A stretch of 64,000 bases of DNA from Crotalaria pallida (taxonomy: Eukaryota > Streptophyta > Magnoliopsida > Fabales > Fabaceae), in NCBI GenBank assembly GCA_037953625.1, contig CM075656.1:76713001-76777000 (forward strand), given 5' to 3'. Under the pieces are notes generated by a model that saw only the letters and a program-made list of their open reading frames with translations, did not search any database and was not told the DNA's origin. The translations under genes and the position numbers were made by a program. How positions within the stretch are numbered: the stretch's first letter is position 1; each line of letters opens with the position of its first letter. This document shows, piece after piece, positions 11,982-22,896 of the stretch.

Positions 11982-14900
11982 ATGACGGAATCAAACTATG
12001 GAAGAAATTCTTCCAAACTGGAGACAGAAGATGTTTCCGTACCCCCTGGTTTTGCTTCCCTAACATCCTTCTTTCTGAAAAGGGTCGAAAAGGTTAAGGA
12101 AACTGATAAATCTGCAAACTTTTTGACCGCATCTGAACATAAGTCAATCTGTTCTGACATCAAACCTGAGACGAATGACATTGCTGCATATAAGCATCGG
12201 CCATGGATACTCTTGGACGAGAGCAATCGCAAACCTGAGGAATCTCATTCCAAGCATCTTCCTATGGTTAAGTTGGGAATCTTGCAAATTATTTTTGTTA
12301 ATGATTAGATTACTAGTAATTTCAAATTTGAAAGGCATAACCCAACAGTGCAAACTGCAAACGATGGCTCTTGCTGCACCATAAGTTCAATGCATGTGTA
12401 CAACCATAATTTATATTTTAAAATGAACATGGATGAAGGGATGGAACTATGAATGAATTTTAATGATCTTGGTCATTTGCTAAATGGGTGTTGCTGTTTG
12501 TTTTGTGCTGAGTAATACTTAATCTTTTGGCAATGACCATCAGACGCCTTAATGATTGATTTGTATTTTGTCCTTTTTTCTGGTTGGATAGCTGCAATGA
12601 TTGAAATGAAATCTTTGGTGATTGTGTATATGTACATTTTTTTAAAGTTCTGAATTCTTTATTAGGATGCAGATTTATATGTCAGTAGTACACTTAGACA
12701 GCATATGTGCTCGTGTCTTGTGGTTTGGCACAGGATTGTTGGAGTTCTCAGATATTTGTTTAAGAATTAAGTGTGAGAGAGGGAGAGATACATACACATA
12801 ATTATGTTTTACACTGGAGCAGAACAGACAGTCAGCATAATCACATGTTTTTCAAATTTTCAGGAGATTAATGGTTTAACTTTATTTCATAATTGTTTTT
12901 ATTCCTTATGAACGGAAAATTAATAATATGGGTTATAACTCTTTTTGGTCCCAGGATCTCCCTATCAATGCTCGTCTTCCGAAGGGGACTCGTGGTTGTC
13001 CAAAGTGCAGTAATTGTCCAAAGGTAGACTTATCTTTCACTTTACTTTTCCACATTTGATGAGCATATCCACTTCTCCTATATATTTTTTGTTTTTATTT
13101 GTTTAATAAAAGTTTTGAACCAGGTAACAGCAAGGTGGCATCCCGAGGATGCAAGAAGAGAGGTCCTGGAAGAAGCTCCTAGTTTCCACCCAACAGAAGA
13201 GGTACCTACCATCTAAACGTAATAGTCTTGATTAATTTCATTTAATGTGGATTCATATACTTGCTAAGCTTATAGGATAAAATTTTAAAGTAATTGGGTG
13301 AATTATGAAGGAATTCATAGACACACTCAAATATATTGCAAGCATACGTTCCACAGCAGAACCTTATGGAATATGTCGTATTGTTCCTCCTTCTTTCTGG
13401 AAACCACCATGTATTCTTGAGAAAAAGAACATATGGGAATTCTCCGAATTTGTTGCTCAAATTCAGCGAATTGATGGACACCAAGTTCAGCATGCACCAG
13501 AATATACGGCTAGCTCTTCTGAAAATATAAAGACCAAGAGAAGAAGAGGCACGCCAGTTGCTTTGGACTCTCAGCTAGATAATAAAATCAATTGTACCAC
13601 AAATTACCAGAATATTGAAGACTGTGTGTGCGAGTCTGAACCTGGTCCTAAATTTAGTCTCAAAACATTCAAGAAATATGCAGATGAATTCAAGATCCAA
13701 TACTTCAACAACATAGATAAGAATATGGTCATGGATTCTGATATAAATTTAGATATACCTCAAAAGCAGTGGAAGTCGTCTGTGGAGAGTATTGAGGGTG
13801 AATATGGACGGATTGTTCAAAATCCAACTGAAGAAATTGAGGTAAATTAATGAAAAAAAATTGAAACATGCAATGCCTTTTGTCTTCAGTCTTTAACATA
13901 TTGTGCAAATTATAATTTATGTAATACATCCACGCTGTTTTAGGTGCTTTGTGGCAACACGTTAGATGCTGGAGATTTTAGCAGTGGATTTCCAACTGTT
14001 TCTGATGCTTCCGAGGCCTACATCCCTAAATATTTGAAATCTGGATGGAATTTGAATCATATACTTAAACTGCCAGGCTCTCTTCTTTCTTTTGACCTCT
14101 CTGAAGCTTCCCCCAACTTTGTTACTCGGATTAATGTTGGAATGTGCTTTTCTCCACTGTACTGGGTAATGTCATCGCTATATTGCCTTATACTTGAATA
14201 CACATCACATCTTTGTTTTCAATCTTGTGTTTATTTTTGTGTCTGATCATTTGAGAAAACAGAGAGTTGAAGAGCACCAGCTATACTTGTTGTCTTATAC
14301 GCATTTGGGGGAACCTAAAGTGTGGTATTGTGTCCCTGGAAGATTTGCTGTCAACTTTGAAACAGTTAGGAAGAAGTATCTCCCGGATATCTGTGCAGGA
14401 CAGCCTGATGTGCATCACAATCGGGTGAGTACTGATATACTGCCTGTTATGAAGAGATGTTTTCTTTGAGAAGTCATAGTGATTATGCCGAAGAAACTTT
14501 TATCATATTCAATTTGTCATGAACCAACCTCACAAGCTTAAGCTGTGAGACAAAGGCACGTGAATGGTCTTAATATTTATATATGCAACACGATGTGCAT
14601 CTTTGCATTCTTTTCTAATAATTATCATGTTACTAATTTCACCCATTTTTAATCATTATGCCCCAACTATTGTCATTTTCAGCAAGCGTTTCTCCTTCCT
14701 GCATATTTTGATTCCATAATTTCCTATAATTTTATATCATCTAGTGAATTTGCATGCCAGAAGTTTCATTGATTATACAAATTGTTTTTTATCTAATATT
14801 TTTTGTAACTGAATCAAATGTATGGCACTAAGACAAGGAAGCGTAGGTTCAACCTATTGTTCAACTGAAATTCACTTTGGCACTAACAAAAGAAAGCGTA

Positions 14901-17900
14901 GGTTCAACCTATAGGACTTATATTGCTGCCTTCTTAAGTTTTTTTTTTTTTTTACTTGTGAAAGATATTGAAGCATGGATAGTTGGATACGTTCCAATTC
15001 GTCTTCCATACGTATCGAAAGAATATCCGGGGAATTAAATTGAATAAAAATAAAATAATTATGCCAATACGTATCTGATACACCTCAATACACGATATTG
15101 ATATTTGATGGTGTCAATTCGTTTTCCTAAAAAATGACGGTGGATCTCGGGAATTTGGTATAATCTCAAAAATCATGCAACAATTAAAAGATTAAAAGGA
15201 AGGGTTTCCTCAATCCCTTCATATACTGAAGTTTCTTTCTATCCTGAGTGTTGAGACTCTTCAAGTCAAGCATTGCCATTCTGCTTCTGCTGCTCATCTC
15301 GGCAGCCACAGCCACAGCATGCAGATATGTTGTTTTGCTTCTGCTCATCTTCCTTTTTTTTTTTCCTTTACATCTATTGCCTATGAGTTTTAAAAGTGTC
15401 TTGACTGTCTTCTGTTGTTTTATTATTTTACTCTAAAGCACCTTCACGTGAATTGAACCTGAACCACATGTGACTTTGCCTTTTTGTTTTATATCATTCT
15501 ATTCTATTGTGGCATGTAGCGAATTGTCTTGCTTAATAGCCAGTTACTTTAAAACTTAAAGTATCACTTGTAGATATTAGTTATTGCAATTTCTATTTTT
15601 AATTTAGTAATGCCTGAGAATATGCTCTTAGTTTGAATTTTATATTTTTGGTTCAGATATTTGGATTTTGAAATACATATGTTATATTTTATGAATTTTT
15701 ATATATTTTTATGCATGTATCCCCAAAAGTATCGTATCCTATATTTTCAAGAATATGTGTATCGATGTATCAGATATGTATCATATCGGATACTCATATC
15801 GGTGTTGGTGCTTCATATTAGCATCTTCTGCTATATTTCAGCCCAATCAAACCCAACCTTGTGGCTTGTGCTAAATATATGGTCATTCACAAAACCAGAT
15901 TTTTTAAAAGAAATGTTGAACTACTCTGGGTTCCCAGTCTGTTAAACCTTGTAGCAATGTCCAATAATCTTTCTTTGCTTGCATTCTTTGGGCCTGTTGA
16001 CACAATGTCTAATAATCATAGCCATAATTTCCAATTGATAGAATAGATGTAGAAAATGTTATTCTTCATCTTGTTCAATTTCCAATATAAGGGCTGTAAT
16101 GTTATTTTAACATGCTAAACACGCAAGTGATCCACTATTTGTTGATGTATAAACATTGAGGTCTTGATGTGAATATTTGGTACAGGTTATGCAATTATCC
16201 TGCTCCGTATTGAAGGCAGAGGGTATACCTGTATATCGTTGTGTTCAGTATCCTCGTGAGTTCGTTCTTATCTTCCCAGGAGCATATCATTCAGGATTCG
16301 ATTGTGGTTTCAACTGTTCTGAAGCCGTAAGTTTTGCTCCTCTCGAGTGGTTGCTTCATGGACAGAATGTTGTAGAGCTATATTGTGAACAGAGGAGAAG
16401 GACATTACTTTCATACGATAAGCTTTTGCTGGGAGCGGCAAGGGAAGCTGTGAGGGCCCAGTTTGAAGTTGATTTGCGTATGATGAGCACGCCGCATAAC
16501 TTAACAAGTAAAGATGCTTACAGAAGAGATGGAATCTTAGCAAAAGCTTTGGATGTAAGTTCCTTGATCCCAGGATTAAGGGTTTGCCGGGGTAAACAGT
16601 TTAAAACTTTAATCAATATGCTATTTTGAAATAAGCTAAAAAGAGTCTATTTCCATATGCTTCTCTGATAATCTTATTGAAATAAACTAAAGAAGAGCTT
16701 ATATAAAGGACATAAACTATTTTCCTAAGATTATTTTCATAAATTATTCTCATAAGCTCAAATAAGCTTTCTATAAACTCTTCCAATTGCCTCCTTCAAA
16801 TCCTATTTGTTTATTAGAATGTGTATTCAATCATTTTTACCTTGAGAAATGAAAATGATGAAACAGAGGTGCAAATTTGCTTTTCTTTTTATTAGTCAAA
16901 GATGGTTCTGAATGCCTTTTTCTCTCCCTATTTCATTTTGTTTCTATTTTCTTTTTCCTGTTCTGATTTGGATGCCTAGTGTGCTTTTTTCCTGTTCAAT
17001 GCCTGGCATTCAATCTTATTATATTTATTTCCTTTATGCAGTCTCGCATCAGGAGTGAAAGTTTAAAGAGGGAATTTCTCTGTGTTTCTTTGAAATCACA
17101 AAAAATGGATGGAACTTTTGATGCCACTGGCAAAAGGGAATGCAGTATATGTATGCGCGATTTACACTTGTCTGCAGTAGTTTGCTCATGTTCAGAAGAC
17201 AAGTTTGCGTGCCTTGATCATGCAAAGCAGCTTTGCTCTTGCACCTGGATCAAGAAAACTCTCCTCTACCGCTACGAAATCAGCCAGTTGAATTTTCTTC
17301 ATCAAGCTTTGAATGGCAAATTAAGTGCAGTCTATAAATGGGCCAAAGAGGATCTTGGTTTAACTGTGGCCTCCCTTGCCTCCAAGGGATCAACAGAAAC
17401 CGCAAAAAATGTAAAAAATGTACGTGGTTCGAGCCTCTCTTCGCAAGACTTGAAGATGAAGGAATCTACATCCAAGACACTGCCGGATTCATACTTAAAA
17501 CTGAAAGAACGTCATTTGCAGGCAATATCAAATGCATCATCAAAAAGGAAACAAAGTGAAGTGGCATCACAAGATAGGGGGACTTCTGGTGACCCTTATA
17601 GTAGTGCTTCAAAATTTAAGACACCATTACTTCAGACAATACCAAAAGAGATGAAAGCGAAAGAGAAAATTTTGGGGGGCCGATCTCCTACAACATGCAT
17701 CGGTGGAGGAATCAGTTCTGCTGGGATCAACACTGAAATGAAGACACTTGGTGGTAGCAAGTTTTCTATTTCAAGGAAAGTAGGAGGAGAACCAAAAGTA
17801 ACTTCCATCGTTTCTTCGGTTGCAAACTCACGTTACTTGTCTCTACTGCAAGAAGGCAAGTTGGTTGAAATTTCTTCTGACAGTTCTAGCGCATCTAGCT

Positions 17901-17920
17901 CTTCAGAATCCGATGAGTAG
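11982..17920 (+). CDS. JmjN/JmjC/C5HC2 protein, KDM5-like (PKDM7 group)
   Basis: Eight coding exons join in frame: 11982-12266, 12955-13023, 13124-13201, 13311-13841, 13944-14165, 14263-14424, 16186-16554 and 17042-17920. All introns are GT-AG, giving about 864 residues. Order: a Cys-rich CPKCSNCPK motif (about 110-118), JmjN (about 137-178, HPTEEEF then GICRIVPP), JmjC (about 355-520) and a C5HC2 zinc finger (about 606-640). The tail ends in an acidic Ser-rich stretch. This architecture is that of plant KDM5/JARID1-type H3K4 demethylases (JMJ14/15/16/18/19). Two oddities stand out. The HxE iron motif reads WRVEEH, so the first iron ligand is Arg396, while Glu398, Lys414 and His484 remain. 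The FYRN/FYRC domains of JMJ14/15/18 are absent. Lack of FYR domains points to a JMJ19-like member. It is a nuclear chromatin protein, with enzyme activity doubtful. The intron 14425-16185 is 1.8 kb. Confidence 0.9.
14425..16185 (+). other. Long intron 6 of the JmjC gene
   Basis: 1761 bp between GTGAGT and TACAG. It holds a short local direct repeat (an AAGCGTAGGTTCAACCTAT word near 14840 and 14892) and AT-rich DNA. A polymorphic-looking T run lies near 14940-14953. No transposon end or nested gene could be identified. Confidence 0.7.
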
Positions 17921-17958
17921 CTGATGGCTTAACTTTTCACGCAAGAAATGAAGTTATC

Positions 17959-18171
17959 GGGATCTGTTTGGTTTAAGAAAACGCTTTCTATTCTCATTAA
18001 TTATAACAACAATATGTCATACTGTTTTCATTATGCTTCCAATTTTCAAAGATTTTTATGGGAAACAGTGAAATGTTGTTTACGCCGTTTCCTATACAAA
18101 TATTTGAAAACATGAAACATAATGAAAATAATGATGCATACTTGTAATGTTTTCTTAAAACAAATAAGCCC
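17959..18171. mobile_element. Small inverted-repeat MITE downstream of the JmjC gene
   Basis: The left end GGGATCTGTTTGGTTTAAGA is matched in reverse by the right end (reading GGGCTTATTTGTTTTAAGA). The arms continue for about 30 bases with AAAAC in common. The ends resemble hAT-type MITEs of the 'gggcttgtttggtttaa' kind. It begins 39 bp after the stop codon and so probably lies in, or supplies, the 3' UTR. No target duplication was confirmed. Confidence 0.55.
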
Positions 18172-18482
18172 TTACAGTGATGGAAATTTGGATTTTACAA
18201 GCATCCAGAGTGTAACCTAATGTACTACTACAATAATTAAGAACACTGTCAGAAATAGACAGAGAACCATTGAATTGGTTCATATGTATTGTGGCAATAG
18301 TTGTAATTTTAATGTTTAAAATAAACAGTAGGGTGTGCTTTTTTATTTTACTAATTGAATATGCTTCTCTTCTTTTTTCCCCATTCTTGTTATCTGTGTG
18401 TTTGGATTATTGTTGAGAATTGAGAGTAGAAGTGGTGCCAGCTGCCATGCTGTGGGTGCCAACAAGACACGTTTTTCTTTTT

Positions 18483-19706
18483 GAGTTTTAAATTTTGGCC
18501 CCATTACTGTAATTTTGGCCCTCATTTCGTATTTTTATGGTTTGTGTGTTATTTTTTCCGTCCCTAACAAGACGGAAAATTTTCATCTATCCCTTGACGA
18601 AAAATTTCCATATACCGAGAGACGGAAAATTTCCATCTATCTAAATTCCGTCCTTGGACAAACGAAGGGAAAAAAGAGTGGTATTCCCACACCCTGTGGG
18701 TCTAAGTCTAATACTCTAAGGCAATAAGATACTGCACTCCGCAAGTGAAACATAAACCTCTTTACTTGAGAGCAGACCTTTTTGTTTCTGCATGCAATTT
18801 TAGCTAAAAAAACTTAATTATGTCACAAGTCTCTGAAATTTAGGGTATTTTTGTCAGATACTCTTATTCTTTTTTTTTTCAATGTCTGACTCTCCGAAGT
18901 TATTTTTGGGTTTGTCATATATACTTGCTACCAATTCTGACCAATTTTGTTGACATGTAACATCGAAATCCTGGTCAGACGTAGGAGGTTAGGCACGGTG
19001 CCCCGTGAGGGAAGATCTTTTTTTTTTCTTTAAATTAAAAAACTAAAAAACTTAATATTTTTATATTTTTAGTTAAATAAAAAAAAGAAAAAAAATTGAA
19101 GAGAGAGGTCGTCTTCGTCCATGTGACATCACGCGGCACCACATGACCAACTTCCTGCGTTTGACCAGGATCCCGATGTTACATGTTAGCAAAATTGGCC
19201 AGAATTGATAGTAGAGATATATGATAAACCCAGATCGATTAATTATTAGAAAAAGATGAATTTAAAATTATAGGAATTAGTGAAGTTAATTTTTCAACTT
19301 ATATTTGTTATATATTCATTTTTTATGCTTAGCTTTTAAAGTTGAAGTTAAATTTTTTTAATTTATTATACAAGTACCATTATTTAATTGTGAGTTTCAT
19401 ACATGAGAGTGTGATACATGAGGGAGGTGAGCTAAAAGACTCAAATACAGTTGTCAAGTCCCAGGAATAAATGCCACGTGTTTGGCGTAAACGGAGTGTG
19501 GGAATACCACTCTTTTTTCTCTTCGTTCTTCCGAGTATGGAATTTTTCCGTCTTTGGGTATATGTAAATTTTCCGTCTCTTGGTAGATGAAAATTTTTCA
19601 TCAAGGGATAGATGAAAATTTTCCATCTCGTTAGAGACGAAAAAAATAACACATAAAAAGATATTTTTGTCCATAAAAGTACGAAATGAGGGCCAATTTA
19701 AAACTC
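18483..19706. mobile_element. Long-TIR DNA element with a nested MITE
   Basis: The left arm 18483-18690 and the right arm about 19485-19706 are reverse complements. Shared landmarks are GAGTTTTAAATTTTGGCC, GGCCCTCATTTCGTA and several GACGGAAAATTTTCATC subrepeats, followed by AGAGTGGTATTCCCACA. Arms of about 210 bp built of 25-30-bp subrepeats, with no transposase frame, suggest a Mutator-like non-autonomous element. The interior includes the MITE at 18908-19231. Flanking target duplication was not resolved. Confidence 0.75.
18908..19231. mobile_element. MITE with 74-bp inverted repeats
   Basis: Starts GGGTTTGTCATATATACTTG and ends ...ATATATGATAAACCC. About 74 bp at each end are inverted copies with roughly 85% agreement by eye, including ACATGTAACATCG and CCTGGTCA. 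The centre is an A/T-rich run near 19018-19095. A decayed relative lies at 8928-9154. Clear target duplication is lacking. Confidence 0.75.
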
Positions 19707-19719
19707 TTCTTTTTGGGTT

Positions 19720-20560
19720 ACATTATAGGTTCTGTTTAGAAACAGAGGTAGGCCCAAGGGGCAATCACTTAGGGCCTAGGGTTAAAAGGGGTCCAAAAAA
19801 TAAAAAATTACTATTTATTTTTTAATTTAAAATTTTAAAAAGCCAATAATAATTGGATAAGAAAATAGAATACATCATATCATGATATAATTTGTATGTA
19901 TTTTTATATTTGCTCAAATTTTGATATATATATATATATATATCATAATTTTTTTTATATATTAAGGATCCTCATATTTATTTTTTATTTTATAAAAAAA
20001 GGATTTTCATATTTATTTGGTTCTTAAAATTTTCAAGACTCTAATTTTTATCAAATTTTAGTGTAACAATTTCACGTACTTAACTTTTTATTATAAATCA
20101 GGGGCCTCATGCTTTTTTTGTTTAGGACCAATCTTGTTTAGCACCTATGCTTTACAGATGTAGAATTTTCACATGTTAAAAGGCAAGGCAATATGGTACC
20201 AGCACATGCACGTATGATTGAGATAGGTGCTCTTGAAAACATATCACGTTGCTGTCATGGGACTTGCTAAACAGGTTAAACAAAATGTTATTTTAGTTAT
20301 CTACAATATAAGATATTGTATAAATATTAGGAAAAATATGACATGTTTTCGAATATCAGTATATCACCTTTGGGCACGGTTAAAATACAAACTGTCCATT
20401 AGTTCGTATGTGTACCAACTGCAGATCTAATGGTGAATATAAATTGATAAAAATCAAAATAAAAACACGGATAAGATTAAAAATGTGTAATCAGATAGAG
20501 AGTGCATCTAAGACTTGTCCTCTTTGGAGTGATGCATGAGTGGTAAATACAAGTAAGTTG
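19720..20560. other. AT-rich intergenic DNA, no gene
   Basis: Low-complexity AT DNA with a short (AT)n near 19925-19942. The words GGGGCC occur in opposite orientations near 19755-19790 and 20100-20150, hinting at a decayed transposon. The pairing is too weak to call an element. Confidence 0.5.
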
Positions 20561-20561
20561 T

Positions 20562-20844
20562 ATATTTGGTCGGGTCTTATATGTAAGTTTTTTCAAAGAT
20601 TTTTTTTTTTTAAAAAAAAAATTTTAAGGTGGCTTTCATTTTTAATTATTACTGACATTGATTTTTTTTTCATAAATATCTCTATTTATTTAATGCTTTT
20701 TAGAGTCTTAATAATAACTAAAGAGGTTGTTTTGAAAAAGAATATCAAATATTTACATTTTCAATGTCATTAATAATACTAACTAACTTTTTAAAAAAGT
20801 GTATTTTTTAGTCAAAAAGGCTTACATATAAGACCGGATGAAGT
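20562..20844. mobile_element. Stowaway-like MITE, decayed
   Basis: The left end contains GGTCGGGTCTTATATGTAAG. The right end, in reverse, reads ATCCGGTCTTATATGTAAG, and pairing continues into the following AAG/CTT region. It belongs to the same general 'cggtcttatatgtaag' family as the copies at 20855, 22559 and 55145. Confidence 0.55.
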
Positions 20845-20854
20845 ATTTCTTTTA

Positions 20855-21517
20855 CTCCTTCCGTCTCTATATATAAGACCCTTTTGGTAAATTTCACGTT
20901 CATTAAGAAAATTTGTTAATTTGGTAAATGGTATTGAAAATGTGAACATTTGTTGTGTATTTTCAAAAAACTACCCCTATTAATGTTATTGGGAATCTAA
21001 AAAGTATTAAGTAAATATGGATGTTTGTAGAAAGAAGTAATTAATACTCCCTCCATCCCTAATTAGAAGACCCTCTTGGGTAAAAAAAATTTGGTCCTAA
21101 ATATAAGACCCTCTTGTAATTTTTTTCAAAATTACCCTTACATCTAATCATTGTGGTCTAAGTTTTTGTGAGAAGAAATAAATAAAATTCTATTGGAATA
21201 TGAAATGGAGCTTGTTTAATGGAGCTGTTTAATGTTGTAAATGACTTTGAAATTGATTCACTGCATTAAATATAGATGATGGAGTATCTAGGAATTAAAT
21301 TAATTATTGAAAAATGAAAAAAATTATTATGTTCTAATAATTGGTAGAGGGGTATTTTTGGAAGAACATATCAATTTTAATATAGAATTCAATAACATTG
21401 ATGGACGTAAAAATGCTCAAGAGGACCTTATAATTAGGGACGGATGGAGTATATGGTTTTATAAATAGGAACAAAATAAAAGTTTTAAAATAGTCTTATA
21501 TTTAGATACGGAGGGAG
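20855..21517. mobile_element. Stowaway-like MITE interrupted by a second MITE
   Basis: The left terminus is CTCCTTCCGTCTCTATATAT and the right terminus, in reverse, CTCCCTCCGTATCTAAATAT. TA dinucleotides flank both sides (20853-20854 and 21518-21519), as for Tc1/mariner-derived Stowaway elements. A second MITE at 21047-21449 sits inside, so the original length was about 260 bp. Confidence 0.8.
21047..21449. mobile_element. Stowaway MITE nested in the previous one
   Basis: 403 bp with terminal inverted repeats CTCCCTCCATCCCTAATTAG on the left and, in reverse, CTCCATCCGTCCCTAATTAT on the right. It is flanked by TA (21045-21046 and 21450-21451). The arms continue through GACCCTCTTG / GGTCCTCTTG. 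It must be younger than the MITE it interrupts. Confidence 0.85.
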
Positions 21518-21972
21518 TATATTTTCATATGTACTCTTCATGTTATTTATTATAGGTCATATTAAATTACATAGGGATGATAGTTATATTTTTTTTTCAA
21601 ATTTTAAAAAGGTGATTTAATATTACTCTTTAAGGTCCTATTTATCTTCTTATTTAAAAAAAAATAACATTCTTTAATAAATGCAATAATTACTTTGATT
21701 TTCAATAAATTAATTATATTTTTCTCTAACATATCTTTTTTCTTTATGTAATTATTACTTTTTCACTATTTAAGTAAATTAATACCCTATTAAACATGGG
21801 TAAACATGAAAAATAACATCTATTACACTCTTGAACTTCTAAATAAAACAGATAAATAGGAAAAAAAATTTATCCAAAAAAATGTAGATAAAAAGTAAAT
21901 GATGGAGCTGAGTAGTATTAAAGTTTTTTTTTTAATTTCAAGAAATATAACTATCATTCTTAACTTTTATAA

Positions 21973-22504
21973 TATAATTAAGGCTTATTTATGTATTTAG
22001 TTCATGAAAGTTGAGAGTGTTTTGATTTAGGTCCCTGGAAGTTTTTTTGACCTTGACTCATCCTTAATTGTTTTAAAAATTTGGTTTTAGTCATTATTGT
22101 TAAGAAAAATCCGTTAACTACTGACGTGGCTAACGGAATCAACACACACGTGTGTAAGTATGGAATGTCATGGTAGAATGACGTGGATGATCCGGACCAG
22201 CAGGAGCAAAAGGGTCATAGCTCAACCAAAATGTGTTTGTGGATTGGGCTATGGCCCTTTTGCTCATGCGGGTCCGGATCATTCACGTCATCCTATCGGT
22301 GACATGCAATACTTGCACACGTGTATCCTGATGTGGTGTTTCGTTAACTACATCAGCAATTAACGAATTTTTCCTAACGGCAGAGACTAAAACCAAATTT
22401 TTAAAACAATTAAAAATGAGTCAAGGTCAAAAAAACTTCTAGGGACCAAAATCAAAACACTCCCAACTTTCAGGGACTAAAACCATAAATAAGCCTATAA
22501 TTAA
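21973..22504. mobile_element. Mutator-like MITE, near-complete palindrome, 9-bp duplication
   Basis: The element 21982-22495 (514 bp) begins GGCTTATTTATG and ends CATAAATAAGCC. Perfect 9-bp duplications TATAATTAA flank it at 21973-21981 and 22496-22504. The two halves, about 250 bp each, are inverted copies over nearly their whole length, so the single strand would fold into one long hairpin. A 9-bp duplication with long inverted repeats is the signature of the Mutator superfamily. No transposase is encoded. Confidence 0.93.
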
Positions 22505-22558
22505 ATAAGATCTATAATAAATAACCGAAAGAGTACACATCAAAGTATAAAAGAAGTA

Positions 22559-22896
22559 CTCTATCTCGACTTATATGTAAGCCTCTTTGATTAAAAATAC
22601 AATCTTAAAAAAAATAGTTTTTATTATTAGTTGCATTGAAAATATAAATATATGGTATTCTTTTTCAAAATTATTTCTGTAGTTATTATTGAGATTCTAA
22701 AAAATATTAAATAAATAGAGTGTTTGTGAAAAAAATTTAATTAATCATTAAAAATTAAAAAAAGAGACTTCTTTTTTTTGTCGAAACCAGGTGGTGTTTG
22801 GGTTTCATATTTTTCGTGGCCCAACTAATCAACCTCAGATCCACGAACTATGCGAGTTTTTAATTTAACGGTATGGATTTAAAAAAGAGACTTATA
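22559..22896. mobile_element. Decayed Stowaway-like MITE, invaded twice
   Basis: The left end reads CTCTATCTCGACTTATATGT and the body resembles other copies here (AATATTAAATAAATAGAGTGTTTGTG). The right arm is interrupted by a short poly-A insertion (22771-22878) and then by the Helitron that begins at 22897. Re-joining the Helitron flanks gives GAGACTTATA+TGTAA, which fits the expected inverted arm apart from transitions. Confidence 0.5.
22756..22893 (-). mobile_element. Short poly-A retro-insertion with about 15-bp target duplication
   Basis: Near-identical copies of TTAAAAAAGAGACTT flank a 108-bp piece (22771-22878), at 22756-22770 and 22879-22893. The piece begins with a T run next to the left copy, which read on the minus strand is an A tail. 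Target duplication plus A tail is the mark of LINE-driven retroposition. The body has no convincing pol III boxes, so SINE identity is uncertain. Confidence 0.6.

Noticed and set aside
22160..22363. A 67-codon frame in the Mutator-like palindrome
   Set aside because: It spans the hairpin centre of a non-coding fold-back element and resembles no transposase.
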